Assembly (NCBI GenBank): GCA_031213475.1
Contig: JARUPZ010000021.1
Span: 620,001-684,000 of the forward strand
Source: Nereocystis luetkeana
Taxonomy: Eukaryota > Sar > Phaeophyceae > Laminariales > Laminariaceae
Direction: 5' to 3'
Length of the DNA stretch: 64,000 nucleotides
The notes under the pieces are model-generated. The model did no database searches. It was not told the origin of the DNA and worked only from the letters and a program-made list of their open reading frames with translations. Made by a program: the position numbers and the translations under genes. Below are positions 32,176 to 44,534 of this stretch, in pieces (position 1 is the stretch's first letter; every line of letters starts with the position of its first letter).

Positions 32176-32764
32176 CACATATCTACTCTCTCGGGAACGC
32201 AGGGGTGTCGGTGCTGGGTAGTTACTACTCGTTCCATCATTGCTACAGTTGATTCCATGCTGTTTTTATTTCACTTGGTGGAATCGATATCTACCGTCAA
32301 CACGTACTCGCATATTCTACTCTTGGTTCAATTTTGACTCGTGTGAGGGAAATACAACTCTCGAAAAATAAAAACAAAGAAAACATCTCCACTATCCTTC
32401 TCATCGAAAAAACCGTTCTCACGTAAAGAAAACCGGCTGTTGATGCCTCAACGAATGGCGTCGTCGGCAGGACATGAATTTTGGTGGTTATTTGGACCGA
32501 ACCTGGCGCCCACGCCCCCCGCTGAGAGCGTCCCGCTGGGCGCTTTGCAGCACGGCAGTCGAGTCACCGACCCCAGCGGTACCCCAGGTCTCAGCTGTTT
32601 TTCACGGATTCACCCTTCGCAGCTGCGGCAGCCACGCCAGTCTTGCCCTCTAGCTTTCCCTGCTCGAGCGCTTGACTCCGGACCAGTACGCTTCGCTCCT
32701 GTGAGCCTGGGCGTGCCTACCATCGCACCTTGGAGTGGTTGCATCCGTTGCTCGTAATCTGCAA

Positions 32765-35290
32765 AGTCTACATCGACGGTTTTGGAGCTGCGTTTGGATC
32801 GGAGCAGCCGGACGGCTAAGTGCGGCCCATTCCGCAGATCGGCCGCGCTATATACGCTCTTGCTCCCGAGGGGAACTGGACTCCGCTCGACCCGGAAGCT
32901 AGCAGCATTGCTCCAGCCATCAAACGCCTTCTAGCCCACTTTAAGAACGCAACGTTCCGCCTATTTTCGGATGACAAGGCGCTTGTGAGCATCGGCAACG
33001 TGGGAGGCCACAACTCCAGCGATGGCTCCAGATTTTCACCGCGTTCGATTACAGACACCCCGCTAGGACAGCGACGACGGGGACACCGATTTTCAGTCCC
33101 TGTTGCCAGAGCCCGTCACGGACACGACCGACGTGGGTTTAGCAGCCTCACCCCCGTAGATGGTGGCGCTACCTTCCTCCTCCGGGCCTACCGGCTTCGC
33201 ACTCGTTCTGCACCGATCCCGTGTCTGGTGCCGGCGTGGATGGGCTGGTGCCCTGCCCGGATAAGGCTAAAATTTCGGTGGTGTCTTCCACGTCCTTTTC
33301 ACGCACACGGCCCACACATAACGATTGACCAGCTTGCTTCTTCTTCAGGGGCAGTCGTCTCTCGTTTATCTGCCACACTCACCACCATCGATTGCTATCC
33401 CGGCCGCGGGGCATTTTTTACCCCCCGCCGACATCGCTTTCGCTTCGGCTTTTGCCGTATCCTATGGCGGCGGCGGACTCTGCAGAAGCCCCCGCTGCCG
33501 TGGCGGCTGTCACCCATCTTACTCCTCTCCCGACGAGAAAATTCACGGAGTGCCAATTCCGCCGGGATCACTGATCCGGCGTGTCCGCCCCTTCGTCGCC
33601 TGGCAACCCGGCGCCTCCGACTGTCTTGGCGCATTCGGGCCGCATCTCCAGTCGGACGCGTCCACGACCTGCCGCTGTCACCTGGCACTCTGCTGTTGAC
33701 TATGGTTTCGGGCCCGGCGGGGTCCCTCGACCATCCGCCCGGCGTACTCACACTCCGCCGCAAGCCCCACATCCGCAACCACCTTTGGCCGTCGTTGCGG
33801 CTCCTGCTCCTGCCGCCTCGCCTGTCCCGACGGTACCCCTTCCGCCCGGCCGCGACCGTGCTAAGCCTGTGGGAGCTCCTATTTCAAGACTTCTACCCAC
33901 GCCTGGTGTCCCGTCCGCCACAGTGGTCGACTCGGATGCCCTCGGCGCTGCTGCTGAATTACAGTTCGGGGATTCCGGCGCGCGTTTTTCTCATGCCGAC
34001 CGGGTGCGGGAGCAACAGGCCGAGCCCGCGTGCCAAGCCACAACTAACTATGTGCATCATTGACCAACCACCGGCCCTGTCAGCCGACGTGATGTCGTAC
34101 TTTCCTTTGCATCGGGAACCTCCCCTCCTCGAAGATGGATGGACCTGCTGGCAAAGGCTGACAGAACACCACCGACGACGGCGTCCTCCTGCTCGTCCGT
34201 CAACTGCCCCCCCCCCCCCCCCCCCCTCTCCCCCCGCCTGCCTCGCAGCGTCCGGCGGCAATCGAATTGGCGCTGCGCAAAGGGAGCTTTATCGGGGGTA
34301 ACGGCGAGCGTTTCTGGAGCCCGGCTATGGCTGCGTACAGCACGCCAATGAACGTCGCCGCTACAGCGCCACCGTGCTTCCCGGCGGGTGAACGATGAGC
34401 CTTTTCGCGTGCGTGTCGCTGCTCATGTGCCCCTTGGGTCATGGGGGTTGCCATTCGACGGCTTCCTCCTGTCACCTCGGCACCACGTGCACCTTGCGTA
34501 CGCTCGAATGTTCGTACTGGTGGATTGGTGTGAACGTATGCACCAGGTGACAGCTTCGCAGCTCTCTGAAGTTTGCCGTCAGCGTCGATTACTTCGACCC
34601 CCTTCCGGTCACGCCTCGAGGTAACACCTACCTACATGTTTTTTTTTCACTGGTCGTTTCAGTCGCCAGGCCGACAAGTTGTGCAGCCACTGCAGCCGAC
34701 TTCACTGCCGAGGGCACGACTATAACGATATCATCAACCGGAATACTCCCCTCTGGGCATGCCAGCGCAACACACTCTAGGGTAGCGGCCCCCAGTTTTG
34801 CGCGAAGTTTTCGCACGCCGTCCACAAGCTTGTTGGAATTCGACAAAAAAAAAATGACACCAAGACCGCCAAACCAACCACCCGTACCGCCGGATGCGAA
34901 TCGGCGCTGCACAACGAGAACATTCTCGCGGAAACGGCGAGCGTTTTCTGGCTCCTGGCTATGGCTGCGTACCGCACGCCGATGGGCCCAGCCGCTACTG
35001 CGCCACGATGTTTCCCAGCGGGACTCGGTTGTGGTACAAGGGCGACGACGGTTTGTGGTGGCTTGGGAAAATCAGCGCGAGTACGACTATGGAGAGGGTG
35101 TATTTGATTGGTTCGATTTTTGGATGACTCGGGACCGATCAAGCTTCGTCTTTCTCCGGCACGCTTCGTGCACAACTTCAACGAGAGCTGTACTACGTTC
35201 TTGGCGCCTGCAAGTACACTCAACTAGCGCGTTTGCACGCGGGGTCCAGCGCATTGTAGATGAATGCCGAGGCGCAGCAGTGGATGGCTG
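32765..35290 (+). pseudogene. decayed Ty3/gypsy retrotransposon polyprotein
   Basis: Pieces of one polyprotein lie in order but in shifting frames. RNase H comes first (DGFGAAFG near 32775; WTPLDPEASS and RLFSDDKALVSIG to 33010, then LQIFTAFDY in another frame). A Pro/Ala-rich spacer follows. Next is an H2C2-like zinc region of integrase near 34450 (HSTASSCHLGTT). The integrase core is at 34640-34830 (FTGRFSRQADKL, FCAKFSHAVHKL), where the catalytic Asp region is destroyed by a stop. A chromodomain-like tail comes last (YKGDDGLWWLGKISAS, about 35030-35090). The tail start is present twice (34256-34400 and 34890-35035). Many frameshifts and stops make this dead. No LTRs or reverse transcriptase were found, so it is also truncated at the 5' end. 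Confidence 0.8.
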
Positions 35291-36209
35291 ATTTTCGCAT
35301 CGCCGCTGCGCTCGATAGTTTTGCGTATTTCTGGCTTTTGGCGGTCGGGGTTCATTATCTAGGTTTTCCTTTGCCGTCTCAGAGTTTTTGGGTCGGACTT
35401 GGGTTGGTCCTTGCGTAGTTTGTTTTGCCTACCCCTCCTTGCTGACTGCCGGGGCTGGTCTGGATAATCGGATCACTCATCTGCGACCCAGGACAGGCGG
35501 TTTTTCATGTTTTTTTTTCTTTTTTCGTCTTGCCGATCCCCCCCGCGCTCGGAGCCGGGGGCGATCTGGGTAAACTGGCCACTCATACTGTGGCACAGGA
35601 CTGGATAGCCTTTTGTATGTCATCCTTCTGCGTTTCCGTCGACCCACTCTCGCCCCCTCCCCCCCCCCTGTCCTGTCGGTGGCATGGCGATGGCTTCCCT
35701 TGACATATTAATTTCCTGACCCTTACGGTTAGGCCTCCTTTCTTTTCCTATTTTCTTGACGTTCCTTGTCGGCTTCGTAGCCTTGCCGTCCAGAGGCGTA
35801 GGAGTGGGTTTTGAGGAGCCGAATCTTCGACTCATGTTCCAGTTAGTGGGATCGGGGTTTCCGTGAATTTCCCTTATTTCTGCGTTTACGGCTAATCAGA
35901 GTGGGCTAGTGTTATGATCTTGCCTTGAGTGACATGCAAAGGCGGCGGGAATTACCTGGGTACAGGTACTGGGATAAGATCTGTATTCAATTTGGAGGTC
36001 TACTTTGTATGGGGAATCGGGGGGTTTCCCCGTCGAGGCAACGAGCCATCAGCCCTGCATTCTTCCATCGTCACCGGAATGAAATAAGCTACTCTAGTTC
36101 TACCTCTGAGAAGTTAACACACTTACTTGAGTAACAACGACCACCTGCTCAATTTGGCAAACCTTACAAGGGATACTCTGTGTCCCATCCTGCATCACCT
36201 TACAGGCGC
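35291..36209. other. intergenic, nothing recognised
   Basis: May include the remainder of the dead retrotransposon 3' region. No LTR pair could be seen. Confidence 0.3.
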
Positions 36210-36308
36210 TTAACTCGTTTAGAACCGCAGTCCGATATGTGGGGACAAACCACTCAAATTTCAAGTAGTTTGTCCCCCAAAACGGGACTGCGGTTCTAAA
36301 GGGGTTAA
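36210..36308. mobile_element. family B hairpin MITE, well preserved
   Basis: TTAACTCGTTTAGAACCGCAG to CTGCGGTTCTAAAGGGGTTAA. Inner arms and the loop CACTCAAATTTCAAGTAG are close to consensus. Confidence 0.85.
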
Positions 36309-36989
36309 CTCTAAGACTTGTTCCCGTCTCCGGAGCTACATGGGGTATCTACAGTATATATACTACACTGCTACCTGGTTGTACGTAGTGCTGGACATCG
36401 TATCGGAAGTTCAAATAAATCGGAGGTCGAATCGGTTTCCGAATAGGCTAGTAAAGCATCTCGATGTCCGATAAAAACCCTATATTATAGCAGGGAGGGG
36501 GTATCGCTCTATTCCCCCCTGCCCCCCTGTCGAAAGTATCGTAGGTGAACAATTCGACGTGAACTGCCACAATATAATACTCTTCGGCAGTATCATGACC
36601 TGATTTTCTCTATTTTCCCATCCCATACCGTGTATCATATCGGCACCGGAGTTTTCGGCGATCCGATCTGACCCGATAAAATACAGATTTTTTTATCGGA
36701 TATTGGTACTGAAGGCCGGTACCAGATCGGAATCGGTTGTCGTTCCGATGGTTCATTACTAATACTATTTGTATCCAACACTAACCTGTACCCAAACGTG
36801 TAGTTTTTCGATAGACCCACGTTCGAGGCAGTCCCCGTCTGTCCCGAAACGCGATGTTACACGCTTGCACACGTCGGACGGATAGATCACGACATATCGA
36901 ATATATCAGATAGATCATATCCTGCTGTTGTGAGATGTTGCACTCGTACAGGATCTGCACAACACAGACCCAACCTAGGAAACATGTCC

Positions 36990-37112
36990 TATTACTGGGG
37001 AACATAGTAAATGGGACCAAATATTGATAGTAAAAATCGGTGAATATATACCAGGTGCCTGGTATGTTTTTGTGTTTACGGTAGGTCCTATTTACTATGG
37101 CCCCCCGTAATA
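36990..37112. mobile_element. family A MITE with a double CCWGG insert
   Basis: TATTACTGGGGAACATAG to ATGGCCCCCCGTAATA. The core ATATA is followed by CCAGGTGCCTGGTA, absent in reference copies. Confidence 0.8.
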
Positions 37113-37199
37113 GATCAAGCAGATTATACTCCTCCCGCCCGGCAACACGATGAGCTACGAGATCATCATATATGCAGAACAGCAACAAAAATGATCCGC

Positions 37200-37740
37200 T
37201 CCTCTGAAATAACCTAGATCACAGCGGGGTGGGAATGGATGATCTGCCCGATGGTAAACGCTTTGAAACGGTAGAAGAAGATATGTGCCGCCTGCGCGCC
37301 TTACGACAACGCGCAGGCACAGACATGGATATGAGTATTTGACTTTGCAGGTCGCAGCGCGTGCCAGGGTCGAGATTAGGGTAAATGCGGTGCTACCGCT
37401 GGGGGGATATGCGATATGGCGCGTGCGTGACCCGGTGAGGTTGCGACAGCAAAGGAAAACTTGTGCACTTACTTCCGACAGATCATCGGTCCCCCCGACA
37501 TGATCTCAACCTTTCAAGGCAAATCTACTTCCCCCCGGTGATCTTGTATGATCTGTAGCTCATGTTGGGTGGGACCCGAATAACCCGCATGATCTGCTGT
37601 AGCCCATGTTTCCCGCCTTGGACATGTACGTGGGTATGCAGGTCCAGCTCAACCTCTCACAGCGGCAGGTGATGAATTACATGATCCATCTGTAGATAGA
37701 TGGAAATATCATGATCTGTACGATCTGTCAGAAGTGTGAA
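37200..37740 (+). repeat. family E repeat, long diverged copy
   Basis: GATCTTGTATGATCTGTAGC, CATGTTGGGTGGGACC, CCCATGTTTCCCGCCTTGGA, and CATGATCTGTACGATCTGTC near the end. Confidence 0.5.
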
Positions 37741-38344
37741 AACTTCGGAACGGTTCGTCGGGGGGAGTGACCACCCAAAAATTGCTATGAAAAAACTGTT
37801 TCACAGAGTGCATACGTACGTGTGTGGGGGATATGCTTGAACAATCTAATCGTATAGAGGTAGAATTTCCTCTTCAACGATAGTCCTATCGGAATTTTGC
37901 TCGAGAAACTCGAGTCGATTTCTTTACCCGAGAGGGAGAAACAAGGAGGAGTAAATAAACTCTTGACGAAAACTACATCACCTCGTGTCAACGATTTGAG
38001 GTCGCTAAATCGGTGGTTCTAGTCCCCGTGCTATATCTCTTTCGTTTAGTGATTTCCCCCCAGTTCACTACGGGTACCCTGATGTTACTGCTTTGACAAG
38101 GTGCATACACTAACATGAAAATATAATTACACCGTGAAAAGCTCTGCAGACATTGCAAAAGCACGTACAATATGATACGTGCTTGGGTATAACACACTGT
38201 AGGGGTCACATTGTTTTTTCGCTGAGTTTAGAAAAAAATGGTTTAACTAACCTTGTGACGAAAAAAAATAGTATGTACACTGGGGAACAATCACGTCGAC
38301 ACCGTCACTTGGGGCGGCATTACAGCAGACATGAATAAGAGTCA
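37741..38344. other. intergenic, nothing recognised
   Basis: Short shadow frames only. Confidence 0.35.
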
Positions 38345-38513
38345 GGTCAAAACTCGCGGGTCGGGCCGGATGACGGCACCTAACCCGACCCTACCCGCCT
38401 CGACCCGACCCGTGACAGTTCGAATACCTCCTGACCCGACCCGACCCGACCCGACCCGTGAGACTCCCTGAATCGACCCGCGGGCCGGGTCATATGGCCC
38501 CATGAACAGCCCT
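38345..38513. repeat. GACCC repeat element, copy 2
   Basis: Begins GTCAAAACTCGCGGGTCGGG, has a GACCC array, GTTCGAATACCTCCTGACCC, a second array, and ends in CAGCCCTG, as in copy 3. Confidence 0.65.
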
Positions 38514-39139
38514 GATAATTTTTATTTTTATTATTTTGCACCATCCTTCTCCATCCCGCTGCATCCTCCTCCTGCTCCGCATCCTCACATTCCACAAACA
38601 CCCTACCTACTGTACCTACCGTAATTTACACGACGATATTATTATCGAATCGCTACCGGACCACATTGCACCCTGCTGATGGAGATCGCCCGCTGCCCTG
38701 TTCAAAGGTGGAGTCCTGAGTCTGTGGTCGTCAGGGGACATACATCTCCGGGTTTCCTAGGTGGGTATGGATCTTGCGGCCCTGAGGTGAGGGTGGTCCT
38801 CCACACAGACTATACGCCCATAAATAGCTTCAGTACGTCCACGAGTTCCTCATGTGCAGTCAAGTAAATTCACTAAACACATCATTCCAATAGCGCTTAC
38901 CGCTCTCGAGCTCTTTTTTTCTGTTATACCTCCAACTCTCCAGAATAGATATATAAACCGAAGCACCGTATCGGCTGTTCTTGTAGCGGAAGTCACCTTG
39001 ACATATAGTCCGGTCTCTCAGCCCTCCCTCACACTACCGCTGCAAGAAATGAACCCCCACTAATTTCAAGTACCTTCCCCCCAAAACACGCGAGGGGGGG
39101 GGCAGTTTCCAAAGAGGGCCTGGTACCGTGTAATACACG
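38514..39139. other. intergenic, nothing recognised
   Basis: Includes a small family B half-copy near 39061-39105 (TTTCAAGTACCTTCCCCCCA). Confidence 0.35.
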
Positions 39140-39330
39140 TGTGACAAGATAGCACACCGTGTGATAAGGCAACGCAAACCCTCACACGAATTTCCGAGTC
39201 AATTTTCTCGACAACCCAGGGGGTGCAAACGCCGAGCGACGTGTCTATGGAAACCCCTCGAAGAGATCTTCCCGACGCGGCCATTTTCGTTGCGTTTGCC
39301 TCCCTTCAGGCAAGATTCGGGAGAAACTCG
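39140..39330 (+). repeat. dispersed repeat L, copy 1
   Basis: GCAAACGCCGAGCG, then CTATGGAAACCCCTCGAAGAGAT and GCGGCCATT. It parallels 61240-61390. Confidence 0.45.
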
Positions 39331-39699
39331 TCAAGGAAAATCGTTCCAGGAGGGGGGGGTGTTGTCTTGAGTGCTACCATGATATTCTCCTCGAAAACGT
39401 GGTGGGGTTTAAAAGGGTTCTACGACTTTCATTGCCCGCCGCTGCAACAAGCGCACCCGCCCACCCACCCGCCTCATCGCAACAACTACTAAAGAGCAGC
39501 CCCCCCGAGATGGGACGCAATGCGGAAAAGGCCTCCGCGCTACTCCCAGCCTGTAACTATCCCGGCCTCGAGATGTTACGCTGACAGGACTGTATATACA
39601 TATGTATATGTATAGCGGAAAACAAAGTGACCATTGCCACCAAAAGTACGCGCAGAGAGGAGCCGGGACAGGGGCAACCCCGGCGGGACCACCGAAACA

Positions 39700-40075
39700 A
39701 AGCCGGTTGCGAGACCGCCCTGCCCATCTCGCCTCTCCATCGAAATCTCGAGTCGGCGCAACCAAAAAAAGAGACGCACAGACAACAAACACCATCACCA
39801 TTCATTCTCCAGATTCGCTTCAACCTCGCAGCTAGCGGAATGATAGGAAGAGGCACCGACAACAAACATCATCACTGTGATCCGTCACCGTTCTCCTAGC
39901 TTGAAAATTCGAGTCAGCGCAACTAAAGAAGAGAGGGAGGAACAGACACCAAACATCATCACCATCATATTTATCCCCCCCTCACCATTCTCTCCTACCG
40001 TAGCTTTAATCCCGAGTCGAGTGAGCGCAACAAACAGAAGGGCACGAAAAACGAAACATCATCACTGCCACCATC
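39700..40075 (+). repeat. roughly 120-150-bp tandem repeat, 3 units
   Basis: Units carry CGAGTCRGCGCAAC, AAAGAGRGRCRCACAGACA and ACAAACATCATCACCAT. Copies start near 39745, 39910 and 40015. Confidence 0.55.
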
Positions 40076-40234
40076 AATAACCATAGTACCTGGAAGGCGT
40101 TACGAGGGCGGCCCCTTGAGCCTTAAGGAAACGAACAACACCCCACCGCCAAACAGCGACCCAGCGGCAGCCCCATTGCCGAGCACAAAACAAGTCGCTC
40201 CTACCCCAGATCTACTACAAATCCCCCCTTTCAC

Positions 40235-40440
40235 GATCTAGGTCGTTCGGGGGAGACTTATCCCTGATATACATGATCTGCTGCTCGAACTACATCATGT
40301 TCGGCCGGGTGGAATTTGCCCAACAAGCCTCTTGCGAGCATGTCTTCCCGAGGCGCTCTGCATGAAACGGCTCTTGCATAAATATAGAGCCTACTGCTGT
40401 AGATGGTCTAGATCGTGATCTGTCCTATGTTCGGAATTCT
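40235..40440 (+). repeat. family E repeat, diverged copy
   Basis: ATACATGATCTGCTGCTCGA, CGGCCGGGTGGAA, CTGTAGATGGTCTAGATCG. Confidence 0.45.
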
Positions 40441-41173
40441 TAGCTCCGGCTAGGAAACACAAGAGGTGGCCCGCACTTGTGATTTACCCGGGTGCTGTCC
40501 CATCTGTACATACCATGGACTTTGCGCCGCCTTCTGTTCAGCCCGACCGGCAATTCATACAATCGGCGGTGGGTTATGAAAGTATCCATAAACGATCGCG
40601 CACCCTTGCTGCGCCCCGCTTTGCCTGGCCTGACCCGGCCCGGCTCGGCCCCGCTCCTTCCGAGCCAAACGCAAACAGTTTCGCCGCCGCTGTACGAGAG
40701 TACATAGAGGCGACCAAAACCATGAAATAGCACAATAAAAAAACAGGAGTTGATCATGATAGTAGTTACACCTGCGTGGTTGCGCGGCTGTACGAGTACA
40801 CAGGAGGCGAACACAACCCTTGACACGAACGAGGAGCCGCACATCATGGCTAAACCCGCATCGAACGAGCATCATCCCCCCCGTCTCCCTTCGCCCCCCC
40901 CAACCCTATCCAGCACAACACAAAGCAATGCTGCGACCTATTACACACAACACACGCGGTTCCAACAACTTCCAGCCCTTTCGGCACCGACCAATCACAG
41001 GCCCCAGCAACAGCGACCGGTTGGTCCACTCCACCGCGCGACCAACCATACAACCAACCACTCATAAAACCCCCAACTACAACGACCGGCCCGTCCATTC
41101 CGCCGTGAAAACAACACCCCGGCACGCGTGCAAAGACACAGGAGAAGCACAAAACAAAAAATAACAACCCTAA

Positions 41174-42721
41174 CTACGCACTAAGCACTCTTGCTATATC
41201 TGTCACGCCGGCGGCGCCCCTGCATCGCCCCCGCCCCCCCCCCCCTCCCTCCGTGGCACCAGCGGCACCGCTAACGCTAGCACTGCCATGGACTTCTTCA
41301 GCCCCAGCTTGTGCGTCCCCAACGGCGGCGGCTGCTACGCTTGGCGCGGCATTTCGCTCACTACTGTCTATTGCGGGCCGGTCAGACCCTTCCTCTTCTG
41401 AGCTCCTGCTCCTCTGAGATGGGGTTGCCTCCGCCCGGTCGATATTGCCACCGTCGGCTTCGGCTTGTCCGCTATCCGTGGGCGACTGCGGATTACTCGC
41501 CGCGGAAGGGGTGGTGTTCGCGGCGGTGGCGGCGGCGGCGGCAGCTGAGGCCGCGGCCGAAGCAGCAGCAGACGCAGCGGCTTCCGCGATGGCTGCGTCG
41601 TGCTGCATCTGCTGCATCTGCCTCTGGTGGACATGGTGCTGGTGGTAGGTAAGCTGGTGATTTTGGATCTCGTTGGGCTGGTTGAGGTCGATGTGTTGTG
41701 GCTGCTGCTGCTGCGCCTGGGCCTGCTGCTGCGCCTGCGCCTGCTGCAATGTCTGCGCCTGCTGGTGGTGCTGTTGGTGCTGCTCGTGGAACTGTTGCGC
41801 ATGCTCTTGCTGCTGCTGTTGCATTGTCTGCGCCGCGAGCTGCATCGCTGCCATTCCACTCATCCCCATCGACGACGCCATATGCTCTCCGCCCCCGGAG
41901 GCTAAGCTCGGATACCCCCCCATCCCGGGCACACCATAACCCGGCATTCCTGGATAACCGTGGTTCTGAAATGGGTACGGCATGCCCATCATGCCGGGGT
42001 ACCCCCCATACATCGCCAGGTGACCGTACGCGTGCATCGGTGACGTGACGGCAGAAGACGCCCCCTCCCCGCCCTGCTGCTGATGAGGCTGCTGCTGTTG
42101 CTGCTGGTGCAAGTGGTGCGCCATCGCCTGCTGCTGCGCCTGCGCGGCCATATGCACATACGGGCTATAACCCATACCCATCCCCGCCATGGACATATGA
42201 GGCGGCATACCGTATGGGTTTTGCGCCGCCGCCGCCGCTGCCGCAGCAGCAGCAGAAGCCGCAGCAGCAGCCGCCGCAGCCGCCGCGCCCGCCGCCTCCA
42301 TTGATTGCACATCCTGGTGCCCCCCGCCCCCCCCGGCCCCCGCCCCCGCCCCCCCACCAGCACCCCCACCCTCCGCCCCCCCCTCTTGCCCCGCTGTCAC
42401 AGGACTCGCGTTTCCTGGATCAGACCCGGGGGCGCTCGGCACGCCGGTGGGTACCCCCCCCGGCGGCGGTGGCGCACCGCCTCCAGTTCGTCCATGAACT
42501 CCACCCGTACGGAGGAGGGTCTCAGCATCCAGCTCCTCGGGTCGCATCTGAAGGATCGACTTACGGACTTTCGCAGAGGCGCCGGTGGTGGCTGCCTGAC
42601 AGATGAGCTGCTTCTTGTAGTGGAGGGATACGAGCTGGTCCTGTAAGCGCTGGAGGTCAGCCCCTGTGGCGGACCGAGCCAGGAGTTCGACGTACTTGAT
42701 GGATTTATTTACGCTTCGGAT
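41174..42721 (-). CDS. RWP-RK transcription factor, exon 2 (C-terminal 515 aa)
   Basis: Begins after acceptor ACAAAAAACAAG (minus strand) at 42721 in phase 0. It completes the RWP-RK domain with IRSVNKSIKYVELLARS, then a leucine/glutamine helix (ADLQRLQDQLVSLHYKKQ) and VRKSILQMRPEELDAETLL. The remaining 440 residues are low complexity: Gly/Ala-rich, a 21-residue Ala tract, NPYGMPPHMSMAGMGMGYSP, a Met/Gly/Tyr-rich block, Gln/His-rich stretches around LAAQTMQQQQQEHAQQ, a second Ala block and an acidic Ser-rich tail ending in VTDIARVLSA. Such tails are typical of activation or condensate-forming regions. The stop is at 41174-41176. Frames on the opposite strand (Leu/Ala-rich) are shadows. The protein is a nuclear DNA-binding regulator; in algae, family members control gamete or nitrogen programmes (family knowledge, not shown here). 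Confidence 0.85.
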   Translation of the reverse strand: MRSVNKSIKYVELLARSATGADLQRLQDQLVSLHYKKQLICQAATTGASAKVRKSILQMRPEELDAETLLRTGGVHGRTGGGAPPPPGGVPTGVPSAPGSDPGNASPVTAGQEGGAEGGGAGGGAGAGAGGGGGHQDVQSMEAAGAAAAAAAAAASAAAAAAAAAAQNPYGMPPHMSMAGMGMGYSPYVHMAAQAQQQAMAHHLHQQQQQQPHQQQGGEGASSAVTSPMHAYGHLAMYGGYPGMMGMPYPFQNHGYPGMPGYGVPGMGGYPSLASGGGEHMASSMGMSGMAAMQLAAQTMQQQQQEHAQQFHEQHQQHHQQAQTLQQAQAQQQAQAQQQQPQHIDLNQPNEIQNHQLTYHQHHVHQRQMQQMQHDAAIAEAAASAAASAAASAAAAAATAANTTPSAASNPQSPTDSGQAEADGGNIDRAEATPSQRSRSSEEEGSDRPAIDSSERNAAPSVAAAAVGDAQAGAEEVHGSASVSGAAGATEGGGGGRGRCRGAAGVTDIARVLSA

Positions 42722-42855
42722 CTTGTTTTTTGTTTTCGACGAAACCGATCGGACAGGGAAAATGGGAGGATGGAAAAAGGTAGGAAACGGAACATATCAA
42801 CACGGCGAGAAGGGGGGAGTGGGACAATAATAAAAAGGATTAGATATTATTCGTG

Positions 42856-42971
42856 GACTATTTCGGGGAACTTAATAGCGAGAGGACCAAACTATTCTTC
42901 GCAAAATTAGGGAAATATACAGTTTTTTTTGTGTGTACCGCAGGTCCTAGTTACTATGGTCCCCCGTAATA
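42856..42971. mobile_element. family A MITE, left end decayed
   Basis: The right end is intact (CCTAGTTACTATGGTCCCCCGTAATA). The left end is weak (ACTATTTCGGGGAACTTAAT). Confidence 0.6.
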
Positions 42972-43674
42972 TGCACCAGGTATTACTAATACTATTACCA
43001 CCGTACGCACAGACCATACATAGTGTAGTACCTGGTATAATAGTAATCAAAACCAAATATGGCGTGTACGTATGGGGATATACCTCGTTGTGGCGTTCAC
43101 ACCAGGTTCTGATTATTAACAGGTACCTGGTACCTGGTATGTATTATTTATTAGTATGTATTGCTGTGTATTACGAAGTATCACTATGCCCCCCTCGAAA
43201 TCATAGAACGGGAAAATAAGAAAAAAGGGGACGTAATAAAACTGGGATAACAAAAAGGAAATGGGATAAAAACAGGGGAGACATGGGCTAACTGAGGAAA
43301 ATAGAGAGCAGTACCAGAGAGGGGGGAAAAAGGAGAAGGTGCCCGCATCATCTGCTACAGGTTACATGCACGTGCGTTGAGAGTTGACCGCATGCAGCTT
43401 GTAGGAAACGTTCGCTGGAGGCACCAACAACCAAGCCACAGAAAGCAGGAGGGTCGCTTAGAAGCTTAAACGGCGTAACAACAACAAAAATCAACAACAG
43501 CGGAAAAAAACAACAACAAAAACAACAGCGGACAAAAAACAACACACCCACCGCCACCACCATCATCGTAATCACCACCACCGCCGTTATCATTATGGAC
43601 AACAGCAACGAGTGCTCGCAGTAATATTACATCTCCAGGGTCCACGGCTCGGAAATACCATCGATTCCCACCTC
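42972..43674. other. intronic DNA with a TACCTGGTA cluster
   Basis: TACCTGGTA occurs at 43029 and twice in tandem at 43124-43139, with ACCAGGT near-matches at 42976 and 43101. AAC/ACC trinucleotide tracts lie at 43480-43580. Confidence 0.5.
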
Positions 43675-44010
43675 ATGATCTAGCTCTCTTGCTACTGTCT
43701 GTAGACAGATCTATTGTAGTCCCGAGCTCGTATGATCTGTATGATCTAGCTTATGTTGCCGGGTGGGAGCTGTATAATCTGCATGATCTAGCTCATGTTT
43801 CCTGAGTTGGATCTGTACGATGCAGATAGACCCTGCACAACCTCCCACAACGGCAGCTGAGTATTTAGATGATCTATCTGTACCATTCTATCCCTAAATA
43901 TAAGCACCGTTTTCAATTAATATTAACGGATAAAAAGTCCTCATAAATCGAGACAGAGTCGTAGATGATGATCTAGATCACCATCTATCCGACGTCCGTG
44001 CGTAAGAGTC
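43675..44010 (+). repeat. family E repeat, well preserved
   Basis: TATGATCTGTATGATCTAGC, ATGTTGCCGGGTGGGAGC, TGCATGATCTAGCTCATGTT, TCCTGAGTTGGATCTGTACG, AGATGATCTATCTGTACC. Confidence 0.65.
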
Positions 44011-44164
44011 TGAAATACAAAGCAGGGAGTTGGGCATCGCTGTTCCAAATCGTGCTCTATGGTGGGCTCGATAAATTCGACCCTTTATGGGGTGGAAAAT
44101 ATCCCCGTCATCCGCGATATACATGGCGTATTTTAACACCGTAGTATCCCGCACATTTGTACGG

Positions 44165-44350
44165 CTGCTCGCGGGTCGGGTCAAAACCCGCGGGTGGGCC
44201 GGAACGGGTAACCTGACCTGACCTGACCTGACTCGACCCGACTCTACCCAACCAGTGAAATTCGAATACCTCCTGATCCGATCCGACCCGAAGGTTTTTG
44301 AGGCCTCCTGACCCGACCCACGGGTCGCGTTATGATCCGTGATCAGCCCT
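44165..44350. repeat. GACCC repeat element, copy 3
   Basis: GCGGGTCGGGTCAAAACCC, a CTGACCTGACCTGACCTGAC array, ATTCGAATACCTCCTGATCC, ending ATCAGCCCTG as in copy 2. Confidence 0.65.
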
Positions 44351-44534
44351 GCTTATTTTGGGCTAGGCTTCAGTTCTTATGTGGGGTACGAGGGTGTGTC
44401 CATGTGTCCAAATGTAACAGTAGTATACACATTTTTTCTTTTCTTTTTTCAGTTTGAAACAATTGGTCTTAAACATACAAATCGAAGGTGAAAAAATAGT
44501 TTCATGCATACCCTCACCCCGTAAATAAAAGTAT

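Noticed and set aside
32440..32757. 105-codon frame just upstream of the gypsy RNase H
   Set aside because: It could be the decayed reverse transcriptase end, but no RT motif (such as YxDD) is visible, so it is not included.
41311..42646. Plus-strand frames opposite the RWP-RK exon 2
   Set aside because: Shadows of CAG/GCN-rich coding DNA; Leu- and Cys-rich low complexity.
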